From the NCBI RefSeq assembly GCF_022317005.1, contig NZ_CP081006.1:558001-622000 (forward strand): DNA of 64,000 bases, read 5' to 3'. A program made the position numbers and the translations under genes. Origin of the DNA: Mycobacterium sp. IDR2000157661. GTDB lineage: Bacteria; Actinomycetota; Actinomycetes; Mycobacteriales; Mycobacteriaceae. The notes beneath the pieces were generated by a model. It was not told the origin of the DNA, did not search any database, and worked only from the letters and a program-made list of their open reading frames with translations. Positions 33,585 through 43,167 of this stretch are shown piece after piece. Numbering within the stretch: the first letter of the stretch is position 1; every line of letters begins with the position of its first letter.

Positions 33585-34208
33585 TCAGGACTTGTCGTCA
33601 TCCTTCGCTGCTTCAGCCTGAGCAGGCTCGTCGGCCGGCTTGGCGCGCGGCGCCTCGACGGCCGTGGTGTCCTCGGCCTCAGGCAGCGACTCATCTGCCG
33701 TCGCCTCGGCCGCCTCGTCGACAGTCTCCTCGGCGACCGGGCCCTCGGTTTCCTCGGGCTCGACGGCCGCCTGAGGCGCGGCCGCAGCCGCCACCTTCTG
33801 CGCGCCGGCGGCGCGGCTCCGGCGGGCACGGTTGGCTTCCGACGTCACCGTCTTCTCCCGCACCAGCTCGATGACCGCCATGGGCGCGTTGTCGCCCTTC
33901 CGGTTCTCGACCTTGATGATGCGGGTGTAACCGCCGTTGCGGTCGGCGAAGAACGGGCCGATCTCGGCGAACAGCACGTGCACGATGTCCTTGTCGCGGA
34001 TCTTCTTCATCACCTCACGCCGATTGTGCAGCGTGCCCTTCTTGGCGTGCGTGATGAGTTTCTCCGCATAGGGCCGCAACGCCCGCGCTTTGGGCTCGGT
34101 CGTCTTGATCCGGCCGTGCTCGAACAGCGACGTGGCCAGGTTGGCCAGCAGCGCCTTCTGGTGCGAGGACGACCCGCCGAGGCGAGGGCCCTTGGTGGGC
34201 TTGGGCAT
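33585..34208 (-). CDS. rplQ: 50S ribosomal protein L17 with acidic C-terminal extension
   Basis: L17 lies at the exit-tunnel side of the large subunit. The first 118 residues are the conserved core: [29 protein letters not shown], the basic [15 protein letters not shown] and [24 protein letters not shown] in pieces. About 85 extra residues follow, rich in Ala, Glu and Asp and ending KDDDKS. An extension is normal in mycobacteria, but this one is long compared with the 180-residue M. tuberculosis protein. The gene lies 59 bases after rpoA and seven bases before truA. Confidence 0.97.
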   Translation of the reverse strand: MPKPTKGPRLGGSSSHQKALLANLATSLFEHGRIKTTEPKARALRPYAEKLITHAKKGTLHNRREVMKKIRDKDIVHVLFAEIGPFFADRNGGYTRIIKVENRKGDNAPMAVIELVREKTVTSEANRARRSRAAGAQKVAAAAAPQAAVEPEETEGPVAEETVDEAAEATADESLPEAEDTTAVEAPRAKPADEPAQAEAAKDDDKS

Positions 34209-34267
34209 TGCGACTATCTCCTATTCGGGGCCGGCCCCCGTATCAGGTAGGGCCGGGACGGACTCTC

Positions 34268-35347
<1,080 letters not shown>

Positions 35348-35374
35348 CTATTTGACGTCTTTCGGGGGGTGCTC

Positions 35375-35391
35375 GGGGGGCGGCGCCCCCC
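35375..35391 (-). terminator. GC-rich intercistronic hairpin between rpsD and rpoA
   Basis: GGGGGGC-GGC-GCCCCCC forms a 7-base stem with a three-base loop, 11 bases past the rpsD stop. It has no U-tract and may be a processing or attenuation site, or an mRNA-stabilising end, rather than a full terminator. Confidence 0.45.
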
Positions 35392-35401
35392 AAGTGTGGG
35401 T

Positions 35402-36007
35402 TTACTTCGAGTAGAGCTCGACGATCAGCTGCTCGGTGAGCGGGATGTCGATCTGCGCGCGTTCCGGCAACTGGTGCACCAGGATGCGTTGACGTTCGCC
35501 GACGACCTGCAACCACGCCGGAATCGGACGATCGCCCGCGGTCTCCCGCGCCACCTGGAACGGCAGCGTATTCAGCGACTTCTCCTTGACGTCGATGATG
35601 TCGTACTGCGAAACCCGGTAGCTCGGGATGTCGACCTTGACACCGTTGACCAGGAAGTGGCCGTGGCTGACCAGCTGACGGGCCATGCGGCGGGTGCGCG
35701 CCAGCCCGGCCCGGTAGACGACGTTGTCCAGCCGGCTCTCCAGAATGCGCAACAGGTTGTCGCCGGTCTTGCCGGGCAGCCGGTTCGCCTCCTCGTAGTA
35801 GCGGCGGAACTGCTTCTCCATCACGCCGTAGGAGAAGCGGGCCTTCTGCTTCTCCTGCAGCTGCTGGCGGTATTCGCTCTCCTTGATCCGCGCGCGGCCG
35901 TGCTGACCGGGCGGGTAGGGGCGCTTCTCGAAGGACTGATCCCCGCCGACCAGGTCGACGCCGAGGCGGCGTGACTTGCGGGTTGCGGGTCCGGTGTAAC
36001 GAGCCAT
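35402..36007 (-). CDS. rpsD: 30S ribosomal protein S4
   Basis: S4 is a primary 16S rRNA-binding protein and, in many bacteria, a translational regulator of its operon. The 201-residue protein starts MARYTGPATRKSRRLGVDL, with the S4 RNA-binding fold at LDNVVYRAGLARTRRMARQLVSHGHFLVNG read in pieces, and ends EQLIVELYSK. The length matches mycobacterial S4. It lies between rpsK and rpoA on the minus strand. There is no zinc-binding Cys cluster at the N-terminus, so it is the zinc-independent form. Confidence 0.98.
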   Translation of the reverse strand: MARYTGPATRKSRRLGVDLVGGDQSFEKRPYPPGQHGRARIKESEYRQQLQEKQKARFSYGVMEKQFRRYYEEANRLPGKTGDNLLRILESRLDNVVYRAGLARTRRMARQLVSHGHFLVNGVKVDIPSYRVSQYDIIDVKEKSLNTLPFQVARETAGDRPIPAWLQVVGERQRILVHQLPERAQIDIPLTEQLIVELYSK

Positions 36008-36034
36008 GTGTTGATTCCTTCCCTAGACCCAGCC

Positions 36035-36445
36035 CTAGACTCTCCGCCGCTTCGGCGGACGGCAGCCGTTGTGCGGCTGCGGCGTGACGTCGGAGATCGC
36101 GCCGACCTCGAGGCCGGCGGCTTGCAGTGAGCGGATCGCGGTCTCGCGGCCCGAGCCCGGGCCCTTCACGAACACGTCGACCTTCTTGACGCCGTGCTCC
36201 TGCGCCTTGCGGGCGGCGTTCTCAGCGGCCAGCTGCGCGGCGAACGGCGTCGACTTGCGCGAGCCCTTGAAGCCGACATGGCCCGACGACGCCCACGCGA
36301 TGACGTTGCCCTGCGGGTCGGTGATCGACACGATCGTGTTGTTGAACGTGCTCTTGATGTGCGCGGCGCCGTGCGGGACATTCTTCTTTTCCCGGCGACG
36401 GGTCTTCTGGCCCTTCTTGGGCGCAGCCTTTTTTGCTGGTGCCAT
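36035..36445 (-). CDS. rpsK: 30S ribosomal protein S11
   Basis: S11 is a platform protein of the small subunit that contacts mRNA near the Shine-Dalgarno helix. The 136-residue protein has a Lys/Arg-rich N-terminus ([20 protein letters not shown]) and the conserved blocks [32 protein letters not shown] and [13 protein letters not shown] at the end. It follows rpsM by six bases and precedes rpsD by 27 bases in the alpha operon. Confidence 0.98.
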   Translation of the reverse strand: MAPAKKAAPKKGQKTRRREKKNVPHGAAHIKSTFNNTIVSITDPQGNVIAWASSGHVGFKGSRKSTPFAAQLAAENAARKAQEHGVKKVDVFVKGPGSGRETAIRSLQAAGLEVGAISDVTPQPHNGCRPPKRRRV

Positions 36446-36451
36446 GTGCGG

Positions 36452-36826
36452 TTACCTGGCCTTCTTCTTGCCGGCGATGGTGCGCTTGGGACCCTTGCGG
36501 GTGCGCGCGTTGGTCTTGGTCCGCTGGCCGCGCACCGGCAGTCCACGGCGGTGCCGCAGGCCCTGGTAGCAGCCGATCTCGATCTTGCGGCGGATATCGG
36601 CCTGCACCTCGCGGCGCAGGTCGCCCTCCACCTTGAGGTTGCCTTCGATGTAGTCGCGCAGCTGGGTCACCTGATCGTCGGTCAGGTCCTTGGTGCGCAG
36701 GTTCCGGTCGATGCCGGTGGCTTCCAGGATTTCCTGGGAGCGGGTACGGCCAACGCCGTAGATATAGGTCAGGGCGATCTCCATGCGCTTATCGCGCGGG
36801 AGGTCGACGCCCACGAGACGTGCCAT
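36452..36826 (-). CDS. rpsM: 30S ribosomal protein S13
   Basis: S13 forms intersubunit bridges from the head of the 30S subunit. The 124-residue protein starts [20 protein letters not shown] and contains the conserved GRTRSQEIL block, the helix-two-turn-helix with [22 protein letters not shown] (split here), [18 protein letters not shown] and the basic end AGKKKAR. It is six bases upstream of rpsK. The 178 bases between it and rpmJ hold no gene that I can see. Confidence 0.98.
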   Translation of the reverse strand: MARLVGVDLPRDKRMEIALTYIYGVGRTRSQEILEATGIDRNLRTKDLTDDQVTQLRDYIEGNLKVEGDLRREVQADIRRKIEIGCYQGLRHRRGLPVRGQRTKTNARTRKGPKRTIAGKKKAR

Positions 36827-37004
36827 CAGGCGGTGTTCCTTCTGCTATGCGGAGGTCTGGTCCCAGCCCGTTCCCTCGCCGACGAGCCCTCGGGCGAGGA
36901 GCCGTCGATCCTGCGGGGTCCGGCCTCCGTGCCGGACGTGATGAGTGGCGGACCCACTCAGTGGTGCTGGGGTTTCGTCATTCAGTTGTCGGCAGCGGAG
37001 GGTT

Positions 37005-37118
37005 CTACCCTTGGCGCTGCTTGTGTCGCGGATCTGAGCAGATCACCATGACCCGCCCATGCCGACGGATCACCCTGCACTTGTCGCAGATGGGCTTGAC
37101 GCTCGGGTTCACCTTCAC
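37005..37118 (-). CDS. rpmJ: 50S ribosomal protein L36 (zinc-binding form)
   Basis: The 37-residue protein is read from a GTG at 37118. Its sequence begins [20 protein letters not shown] and ends [11 protein letters not shown]. The ligands C11, C14, C27 and H32 make the zinc ribbon of the C+ form, so it is the zinc-replete paralog. It is too short for most automatic ORF lists but is complete. It lies between infA and rpsM, the usual order (Rv3461c). Confidence 0.96.
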
Positions 37119-37186
37119 GGCTCGTTCGATCCTTCTGTGTCCATCGGTGACTCGCGCGAGCGCTCGTCACGTGTCTGGTCTGGTTG

Positions 37187-37408
37187 TTACTTGTACCGGT
37201 AAACGATGCGGCCCCGGGACAGGTCGTAGGGAGACAGCTCCACCACGACGCGATCCTCGGGAAGGATGCGGATGTAGTGCTGCCGCATCTTGCCGCTGAT
37301 GTGGGCAAGGACCTTGTGACCGTTCTCCAGCTCGATGCGAAACATCGCATTGGGCAGGGGCTCGACCACGCGACCCTCGACCTCGATGGCACCTTCTTTC
37401 TTGGCCAT
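37187..37408 (-). CDS. infA: translation initiation factor IF-1
   Basis: IF-1 occupies the A site during initiation. The 73-residue S1-fold protein reads [20 protein letters not shown] at the start and ends RGRIVYRYK, with [18 protein letters not shown] in the middle, as in all mycobacteria. It is the first gene of the infA-rpmJ-rpsM-rpsK-rpsD-rpoA-rplQ-truA run on the minus strand, so the main promoter of this operon should lie upstream of it (above 37408). Confidence 0.98.
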   Translation of the reverse strand: MAKKEGAIEVEGRVVEPLPNAMFRIELENGHKVLAHISGKMRQHYIRILPEDRVVVELSPYDLSRGRIVYRYK

Positions 37409-37922
37409 TGTGTTTCGGAGATCCTCCGTTGTCCTGATCGTTGGCGCCTTCTGCTGGTACAGCGCGCTCCGACGTCAAAACGTGAGCCAGCAGCCAGAAA
37501 TTCCAGAACAGGGGCACGCAAGAGTCGGCGCGGTGGCCGCACCGTTGGTCCATATTACCTGCTGAGACGCTCGCCCCAAAATCGCCGACATTTCCGACAC
37601 CGAAGTGACGCGACAGCGAAACAACGGCCTCCGCCAACCGAAGTGAGCAGTTCAACTCAGCCACTGTCGTGCCACCCATGTCGACCGCTCGAGATCTCGG
37701 CCGTTGCGGCCGTGTGATGCCGGTCGTCCCTGATCTACAAGGGGGTCCCGCACTGCGACACACGATCGTCGTGACCCAACAACGACCGGGCGAGGTGACC
37801 GTCGGCGGCTTCTACCCGTTAGTCGTGACTGGCCGAATCGAGCAGGCGCTCACCAGCGGCTTAACTCGTCGCATCGCCAGTCGCCGAAAACCGTCGACGA
37901 GAACACGGCTGACACTGGCGGG
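37409..37922. other. intergenic region with candidate infA operon promoter
   Basis: No credible gene is found between infA and the TetR gene. On the minus strand TAATAT (37552-37557) fits a -10 element and would give a leader of about 140 bases. No good -35 is seen. The stretch 37560-37920 contains only short, poorly biased frames. Confidence 0.4.
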
Positions 37923-38489
37923 TCAGGTCGCATCCCCTCGAACTATCCGTGCGAGCGTCTCAACGAATCGGCTTCGATCCACGCCGATCGGTTCGCCGAA
38001 GAAGTGCTCGGCGAGGTGGTGGCCCACGAGTGCGAACATTGCGACCGCAGCCACCGCTTCGGCGTCGGACTCCTCGATCTCGCCCCGCACCATGCGTTCG
38101 GCGAGGAGAGCGCTCTCGATCTTTGCGCCGTCGTCGGCCAGGACTCGCCGGAGCGGCTCGAGCAGGTCTGGCCTATGGCGTCCTTCCCGGGCGGTGACCT
38201 CGATCAGTGGTTGCATGCGCGCGAGGTCGTCGAGGGTCCTGTGGTACATCACGTCGAGCCGCTCGGCCTCTTCGATCCGCTCCTTGCGTGCAGCGGCGGC
38301 CCGAGCAAGCTCACGGTCCACGACGGCAATGAGCACGGCCTCCCTGTTCTCGAAGTGCCGATAGAAGCTGCCGCTCCCGGGTGACAGGCCTGCGGCCGCC
38401 TCGATTTCGACGACGGTCGTGCCGGCGACCCCCTGGCGGGCGAACAGCTCCAGCGCCCGGTCCATGATTCTGTCGCGGGTGTCACTCAC
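37923..38489 (-). CDS. TetR-family transcription repressor
   Basis: The 188-residue protein has an N-terminal TetR helix-turn-helix: RIMDRALELFARQGVAGTTV, then EIEAAAGLSPGSGSFYRHFENREAVL. The rest is a helical ligand-binding domain. The GTG at 38489 overlaps the stop of the upstream oxidoreductase gene (GTGA); a GTG one codon earlier is also possible. It is therefore in one operon with that enzyme. Two perfect tandem palindromes in the operon promoter are the probable binding sites, giving autoregulation. The ligand is likely a substrate or product of the oxidoreductase, which is inference. Confidence 0.92.
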   Translation of the reverse strand: MSDTRDRIMDRALELFARQGVAGTTVVEIEAAAGLSPGSGSFYRHFENREAVLIAVVDRELARAAAARKERIEEAERLDVMYHRTLDDLARMQPLIEVTAREGRHRPDLLEPLRRVLADDGAKIESALLAERMVRGEIEESDAEAVAAVAMFALVGHHLAEHFFGEPIGVDRSRFVETLARIVRGDAT

Positions 38490-39697
38490 CACGAACGCAA
38501 GATAGCTGTTGTCGAGATAGCCGTCGCCGCGGTGTCTTCGGTCGACGGTCCGCCCCGCTGGAACGGACGCGGTGGGATTCGGAGCGCCAATGCGCGGACC
38601 TCGACCGACATACGCATCACCGCATGTTGGGCCTGTCGGGCTCGTTCGACCCAGCGGTCGTGGGGGTCGCCTGGCCGGAGACGGCGGCCGTGGTCGAGCA
38701 CCGACTGCAAGTCATCAATCGCGTCCTGCAGCGCAACGGTTCCGGCGCGGCCGGATCGGAGCGCGGACCCGGGTCGCACCGATTCCCCAGCGAGGACGGC
38801 ATCGACGGCGGCGTCGACCATCTCGAACCCTTCTGCTGCAACCTCCTCGCCGGGCACAACGAAAGAACAATGGGGTGTGCTGAGCGTGTCGAACACCCAC
38901 GCGTCCCCCAGACCGGTCGTCGACCGGAACTGCCACCGCTGCGCAGGGTCGTGACGGAACCACCAGATATCGATCATCGCCTTTTCGCCTTTGCGGTCGA
39001 GGATGCTCTCGGTCGGAAGGACGTAGCGAAGCTGGTCTCTGGTGCGGTCCAGCGATCGGGTGTCCATCATCGCCAGTGGCCGGGTCACCTGGTTCAGCGG
39101 CATCCACAAATTGACGAGCAGCAGTGGGGACCGTCGATTCGCACAATCGGGGCTCTCGTGGCTAAACAATCTGCGGCCCCGCCCGCGCGTCATCTGGTGA
39201 AGTGGACGACCAAGGACGTCCTGGTCGGCGTGGACATTGCTGGCACCACCGTGCTGATCCTGTACGTCATGTCCGTCGAGCTCGATGCCGTTGGGTCCCA
39301 CGCACCGAAGAATGGCGCCCTCGTTGACGACGTGAATCACGAGAAGCCGCGATCCGTCGGCGCTGTGGAGTCGGGCGCCGGCAAGGGCGTTGCGGACCGC
39401 CTGCACGTCCTCTTCGTCGAAATGCGAACGCTCGCTGATGAGCCGCAACCGGTCGAGCAGGCCCCGACGATCCGGCAGACGCATCGACTCGAACCCATGG
39501 GTCGCGAGCGTCGTGCGACGCCGGGTCTGATCGAGGTCCTCGATCGAGCAGCAAGGCTGGAACATGTCCGAAGCGACTGGGGGCTCGTTGACCGTTCGAG
39601 CTCGCAGCACCGGTCGTCCGTCATCTGACTCGAGGATGTTCTCGGGTCGGGCGAAGCCGAGCGGTGCGCGGACTGTGGACGGAGCGGTCGGGGCCAT
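38486..39697 (-). CDS. CmcJ/NvfI-family oxidoreductase
   Basis: The 403-residue protein resembles the CmcJ/NvfI (AsaB-like) family of Fe/2-oxoglutarate-type oxidoreductases. Marks are NLWMPLNQVTRPLAMMDTRS, DIWWFRHDPAQRWQF and GDAWVFDTLSTPHCSFVVPGE, with the family's W-x-P and final His region. The last 130 residues, rich in Arg and Asp, extend beyond the usual domain end. The substrate is unknown; family members act in secondary metabolism. The ATG at 39697 is chosen because a -10/-35 pair places the transcription start on it. A GTG at 39763 would put the operators inside the coding region. It overlaps the TetR gene by four bases. Confidence 0.7.
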   Translation of the reverse strand: MAPTAPSTVRAPLGFARPENILESDDGRPVLRARTVNEPPVASDMFQPCCSIEDLDQTRRRTTLATHGFESMRLPDRRGLLDRLRLISERSHFDEEDVQAVRNALAGARLHSADGSRLLVIHVVNEGAILRCVGPNGIELDGHDVQDQHGGASNVHADQDVLGRPLHQMTRGRGRRLFSHESPDCANRRSPLLLVNLWMPLNQVTRPLAMMDTRSLDRTRDQLRYVLPTESILDRKGEKAMIDIWWFRHDPAQRWQFRSTTGLGDAWVFDTLSTPHCSFVVPGEEVAAEGFEMVDAAVDAVLAGESVRPGSALRSGRAGTVALQDAIDDLQSVLDHGRRLRPGDPHDRWVERARQAQHAVMRMSVEVRALALRIPPRPFQRGGPSTEDTAATAISTTAILRSW

Positions 39698-39703
39698 GGA
39701 CGC

Positions 39704-39732
39704 AGTTTGCAAGACCACTCTTGCGGGCGCAA
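39704..39732 (-). promoter_or_regulatory. leaderless promoter of the oxidoreductase-TetR operon
   Basis: On the minus strand TTGCGC (39727-39732) and CAAACT (39704-39709) are separated by 17 bases, and six bases separate CAAACT from the ATG at 39697. The first operator fills the spacer and the second covers the -35. Confidence 0.45.
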
Positions 39733-39744
39733 GAGGAATCTTGC
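39709..39744. promoter_or_regulatory. tandem 16-base TetR-type operators
   Basis: Two perfect palindromes GCAAGA-N4-TCTTGC occupy 39709-39724 (centre CCAC) and 39729-39744 (centre GGAA). Their centres are exactly 20 bases apart, about two helical turns, so two dimers would bind the same DNA face. Confidence 0.7.
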
Positions 39745-39931
39745 ACGGGACGGTCCTCAGCACGATGTGGGCCAGTGGCCCTCAGCCGCCGAAGCCGCGG
39801 GCTAAGAGGACACCGAACTGCCAATCGGCGGTGGACGGCGGACGAGAGGTGCCGTGAGCGCCGGTCGCGCGCTGATTCCGGCATACCGCTGTCCGGATAA
39901 ACATTCGACGCCGGGCGCATACTTGATCTCG

Positions 39932-41599
39932 ATGACCGGCCCCACGCCCCAGCCCCGCAAGCCCGTGATCCTGTCCGTCGACGACGACCCCAACGTCTCG
40001 CGGGCCGTGGCCCGCGACCTGCGCCGTCACTACGGCGAGAACTTCCGCGTCGTGCGGGCCGAATCCGGGCCGGACGCGCTCGAGACACTCAACGAACTCA
40101 AACTGCGCGGCGAGACCGTCGCGGTGTTCGTCGCCGATTACCGGATGCCGCAGATGAGCGGTATCGAGTTCCTCGAAGAGGCGATGGACATCTACCCGAT
40201 GGCGCGCCGGGTGCTGCTCACCGCCTACGCCGATACCCACGCCGCGATCGACGCCATCAACGTCGTCGATCTGGACCACTACCTGCTCAAGCCCTGGGAC
40301 CCGCCGGAGGAGAAGCTCTACCCGGTGATCGACGCGCTGATCTCGGCCTGGCGCGAGACCGGCGACCGTGCCATCCCGCACACCAAGGTGATCGGGCATC
40401 CGTGGAATGCCCGTTCCGCGGAGGTGCGGGAATTCCTGACCAGAAACCGGCTCTACTACACCTGGATCCGGGCCGACGAGCCGAAGGGCAGGCAGCTGCT
40501 TGACGCCGCCGGGCGTGACGAGCTGACACTCCCCGTCGTGATCACCGAGCAGGGCGAGACGCTGGTCGAGCCGTCGAACTCCGAATTGGCAGCCACGCTG
40601 GGCCTGACCACCACACCGTCGGAGGATTTCTACGACCTCGTGGTCATCGGCGGCGGACCGGCCGGGCTGGCGGCGGCGGTCTACGGCGCATCCGAGGGCC
40701 TCAACACCGTCCTCATAGAGCGCACCGCGACCGGCGGCCAAGCCGGACAGAGCTCGCTCATCGAGAATTACCTCGGCTTCCCCGACGGATTGTCCGGAGA
40801 GCAGCTGGCCGAACGGGCCCGCAGGCAGGCAGAGAAGTTCGCGGCCGAACTCATCACCGCCGCCGAGGTCACGACCTTGGAAGTGGACGGCAACGCGCGC
40901 ACGATCCACTTGTCCGATGGCCGGACGATCGGCGCGCGCGCGGTCATTCTCGCCATGGGCGTCAACTACCGCCGGCTCGACGCCAATGGCTGCGACGAAC
41001 TGACCAATGTCGGCGTCTACTACGGCGCCAACCCGTCAGTGGCCGCCGACTGCGAGAACGACGAGGTCTACGTCATCGGTGGCGCCAATTCGGCGGGCCA
41101 GGCCGCGATGAACCTCGCACGGACCGCGAAGACGGTTCACATCGTGTGTCGCCGCACGATCGACGAGTCGATGTCGCATTACCTGGTGCAGCAGGTCCGC
41201 AGAACGGACAACATCAAGGAGATGCCCTACACCAAGGTGCACGCGGTGCAGGGAAACGGTCGGCTGGAAGGCATCTGCCTGGAGAACCTCCAGACCGGAG
41301 AACAGCAGCACCGTGACTGCGGGCGGATGTTCATCTTCATCGGTGCCGAACCGCGTACCGAGTGGGTCGAGCAGGCGGGCATCGCGCGCGACGACCACGG
41401 GTTCATTCTGGCCGGGCCGGACGTGACGAAGGTCGCCGGCTGGACGTTGGACCGTCCTCCGCACCACTTGGAAACAAGCGTGCCCGGTGTCTTCGTTGCA
41501 GGAGACGTGCGTTCGGAATCCGCCAAACGGGTGGCGGCTGCCGTCGGCGAAGGGTCGATGGCCGTGATGCTGGTGCACCGGTATCTGGCGGAAGCATGA
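39932..41599 (+). CDS. response regulator receiver - thioredoxin reductase-like fusion
   Basis: The 555-residue protein joins a CheY-like receiver (about 10-135: acidic DDDP at 17-20, phospho-acceptor D69 in VADYRMP, K120 in LLKPWD), a linker domain (about 150-225) and a thioredoxin reductase-like flavoprotein from about 230 (VVIGGGPAGLAAAVYGASEG; NADPH site VYVIGGANSAGQAA). The usual CxxC redox pair is absent; YYGANPSVAAD occupies the corresponding place, so it cannot reduce thioredoxin in the normal way. A sensor kinase gene follows after 36 bases. The ATG at 39932 gives a normal receiver start. Signalling may thus control a flavin enzyme directly. Confidence 0.92.
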   Translation: MTGPTPQPRKPVILSVDDDPNVSRAVARDLRRHYGENFRVVRAESGPDALETLNELKLRGETVAVFVADYRMPQMSGIEFLEEAMDIYPMARRVLLTAYADTHAAIDAINVVDLDHYLLKPWDPPEEKLYPVIDALISAWRETGDRAIPHTKVIGHPWNARSAEVREFLTRNRLYYTWIRADEPKGRQLLDAAGRDELTLPVVITEQGETLVEPSNSELAATLGLTTTPSEDFYDLVVIGGGPAGLAAAVYGASEGLNTVLIERTATGGQAGQSSLIENYLGFPDGLSGEQLAERARRQAEKFAAELITAAEVTTLEVDGNARTIHLSDGRTIGARAVILAMGVNYRRLDANGCDELTNVGVYYGANPSVAADCENDEVYVIGGANSAGQAAMNLARTAKTVHIVCRRTIDESMSHYLVQQVRRTDNIKEMPYTKVHAVQGNGRLEGICLENLQTGEQQHRDCGRMFIFIGAEPRTEWVEQAGIARDDHGFILAGPDVTKVAGWTLDRPPHHLETSVPGVFVAGDVRSESAKRVAAAVGEGSMAVMLVHRYLAEA

Positions 41600-41635
41600 T
41601 GGCCTGCACCGCTGGCGAAGCGTAGGAGGACGGAC

Positions 41636-43138
41636 ATGGGTGACTCGGTGATCAGGTGCCTGCCCGACGAACTGCGAACCCTGTTCCTGTTCGAGAAGCT
41701 GACCGACGCGCAGTTGCAGATCCTGTGCGACAACGGGCATATCGCGAGCTTCGAGCCCGGGCCGATCTGCATCGAGGGCGATCCGGCGACGTGCTTCTAC
41801 GTGCTGCTCGACGGAGAACTGGTGATGTCGAAGCGCTCGGGCGGCGTCGACATCGAGACCAATCGCACCTCCCAGCGCGGCGTCTACTGCGGCGCGTGGT
41901 CGGCCTACGTGCCCGGTGAGGAGCATGTGTACGAGGCGTCGGTGCGAGTGACCAAACCCTCGCGGTTCTTCGTCCTGGACGCCGACGCGTTCGCCGCCTT
42001 CATGCAGTCGCAGTTCCCGATGGCGGTGCACCTGCTGGAGGGCCACAAGGTCGGGGGCCGGCGGCAGAGCCAGATCATCGGCCAACGCGAGAAGTTGTTG
42101 GCGCTCGGCACCATCACCGCGGGCCTCACCCACCAGCTCAACAACCCGGCCGCAGCCGCCGCACGAGCGGTCGCCGATCTGCGCGAGGGCGTCGGCAAGA
42201 TGCGTCACAAGCTGGCGATGCTCGCCGACGGCAAGTTCACCCCCGAGGCGCTGCGCGTGCTGGTCAGCATCCAGGACGAGGTCGCCGAACAAGTCGCCAA
42301 GTCCAAGGCGCAGGAGTTGTCGGCGCTGGAGACCTCCGACCGCGAGGAGCACATCGGCGACTGGCTGGAGGGCCACGGCATCGGGGGGGCCTGGGACTAC
42401 GCCCCGACCTTCGTCGAGGCGGGCCTGGACGTCGACTGGCTGGAACGGGTCGAGGCCGCGATCGATGCGGTGGACTGTTCGGCGACTCTGCAGAGTGCAC
42501 TCGGTTGGCTGAAGTACACCATCGACACCGAGCTGCGGATGAACGAGATCGCCGACGCCAGCGAGCGCATTTCATGGCTGCTGGCCAGCGCCAAGAAGTA
42601 CTCGCAGATGGACCGCGCCGAATACCAGGTCGTCAACGTCCACGAATTGTTGTGGAACACCCTCAAGACCCTCTTCGGCGACAAGGTCGGTCCCGACAAG
42701 CCGGTCAAGCTCGTCAAGGATTGGGACAAGTCACTCCCAGAAATCGCCTGCTACCCCGGGGCTTTGAATGAGGTATGGGACGTGACCATCAACAACGCGA
42801 TTCAGGCGATGGGCGGTGCGGGGACGCTGACTATCCGTACCGGGCGTCAGAGCGACGAGCGGATTCGCATCGAGATCGGCGACGACGGGCCCGGCATTGC
42901 CGAAGAGATCGTCGACCGCATCTTCACACCGTTCTTCACCACCAAACCTTTCGGCGAGGGCGACGGCCTTGGACTTGACCTGGCGCGGCGCATCGTCGTC
43001 GAGAAGCATCAGGGCGACATCCGGGTCGAATCGCGGCCCGGCGATACCCGCTTCATCATTCTGCTGCCGCTGGTGGCCCCCGCTCCCCTGGCGCAGACTC
43101 CGAGCGAACTACCGGTGGCGCGGAACAGCTCGGAATAG
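41636..43138 (+). CDS. cNMP-binding-domain sensor histidine kinase
   Basis: The 500-residue soluble protein has an N-terminal cyclic-nucleotide-binding-type beta-barrel (about 12-130, CFYVLLDGELVM), then a HisKA segment with H166 in LGTITAGLTHQLNNP, and a HATPase_c domain (N box NEVWDVTINNAIQA, GDDGPGI, TTKPFGEGDGLGL). No membrane span is seen, so it senses a cytoplasmic signal. A GAGGA ribosome site precedes the ATG. It is encoded just after the receiver-thioredoxin reductase fusion, its probable phosphotransfer partner. The cNMP pocket lacks a clear PRAA arginine motif, so the ligand may not be cAMP. Confidence 0.93.
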   Translation: MGDSVIRCLPDELRTLFLFEKLTDAQLQILCDNGHIASFEPGPICIEGDPATCFYVLLDGELVMSKRSGGVDIETNRTSQRGVYCGAWSAYVPGEEHVYEASVRVTKPSRFFVLDADAFAAFMQSQFPMAVHLLEGHKVGGRRQSQIIGQREKLLALGTITAGLTHQLNNPAAAAARAVADLREGVGKMRHKLAMLADGKFTPEALRVLVSIQDEVAEQVAKSKAQELSALETSDREEHIGDWLEGHGIGGAWDYAPTFVEAGLDVDWLERVEAAIDAVDCSATLQSALGWLKYTIDTELRMNEIADASERISWLLASAKKYSQMDRAEYQVVNVHELLWNTLKTLFGDKVGPDKPVKLVKDWDKSLPEIACYPGALNEVWDVTINNAIQAMGGAGTLTIRTGRQSDERIRIEIGDDGPGIAEEIVDRIFTPFFTTKPFGEGDGLGLDLARRIVVEKHQGDIRVESRPGDTRFIILLPLVAPAPLAQTPSELPVARNSSE

Positions 43139-43167
43139 CCGGGCGACATCGACCGGTTGCAGCGACC

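Noticed and set aside
38624-39628. 334-codon plus-strand frame
   Set aside because: It lies opposite the CmcJ/NvfI-type gene, which has recognisable motifs and is coupled to the TetR gene.
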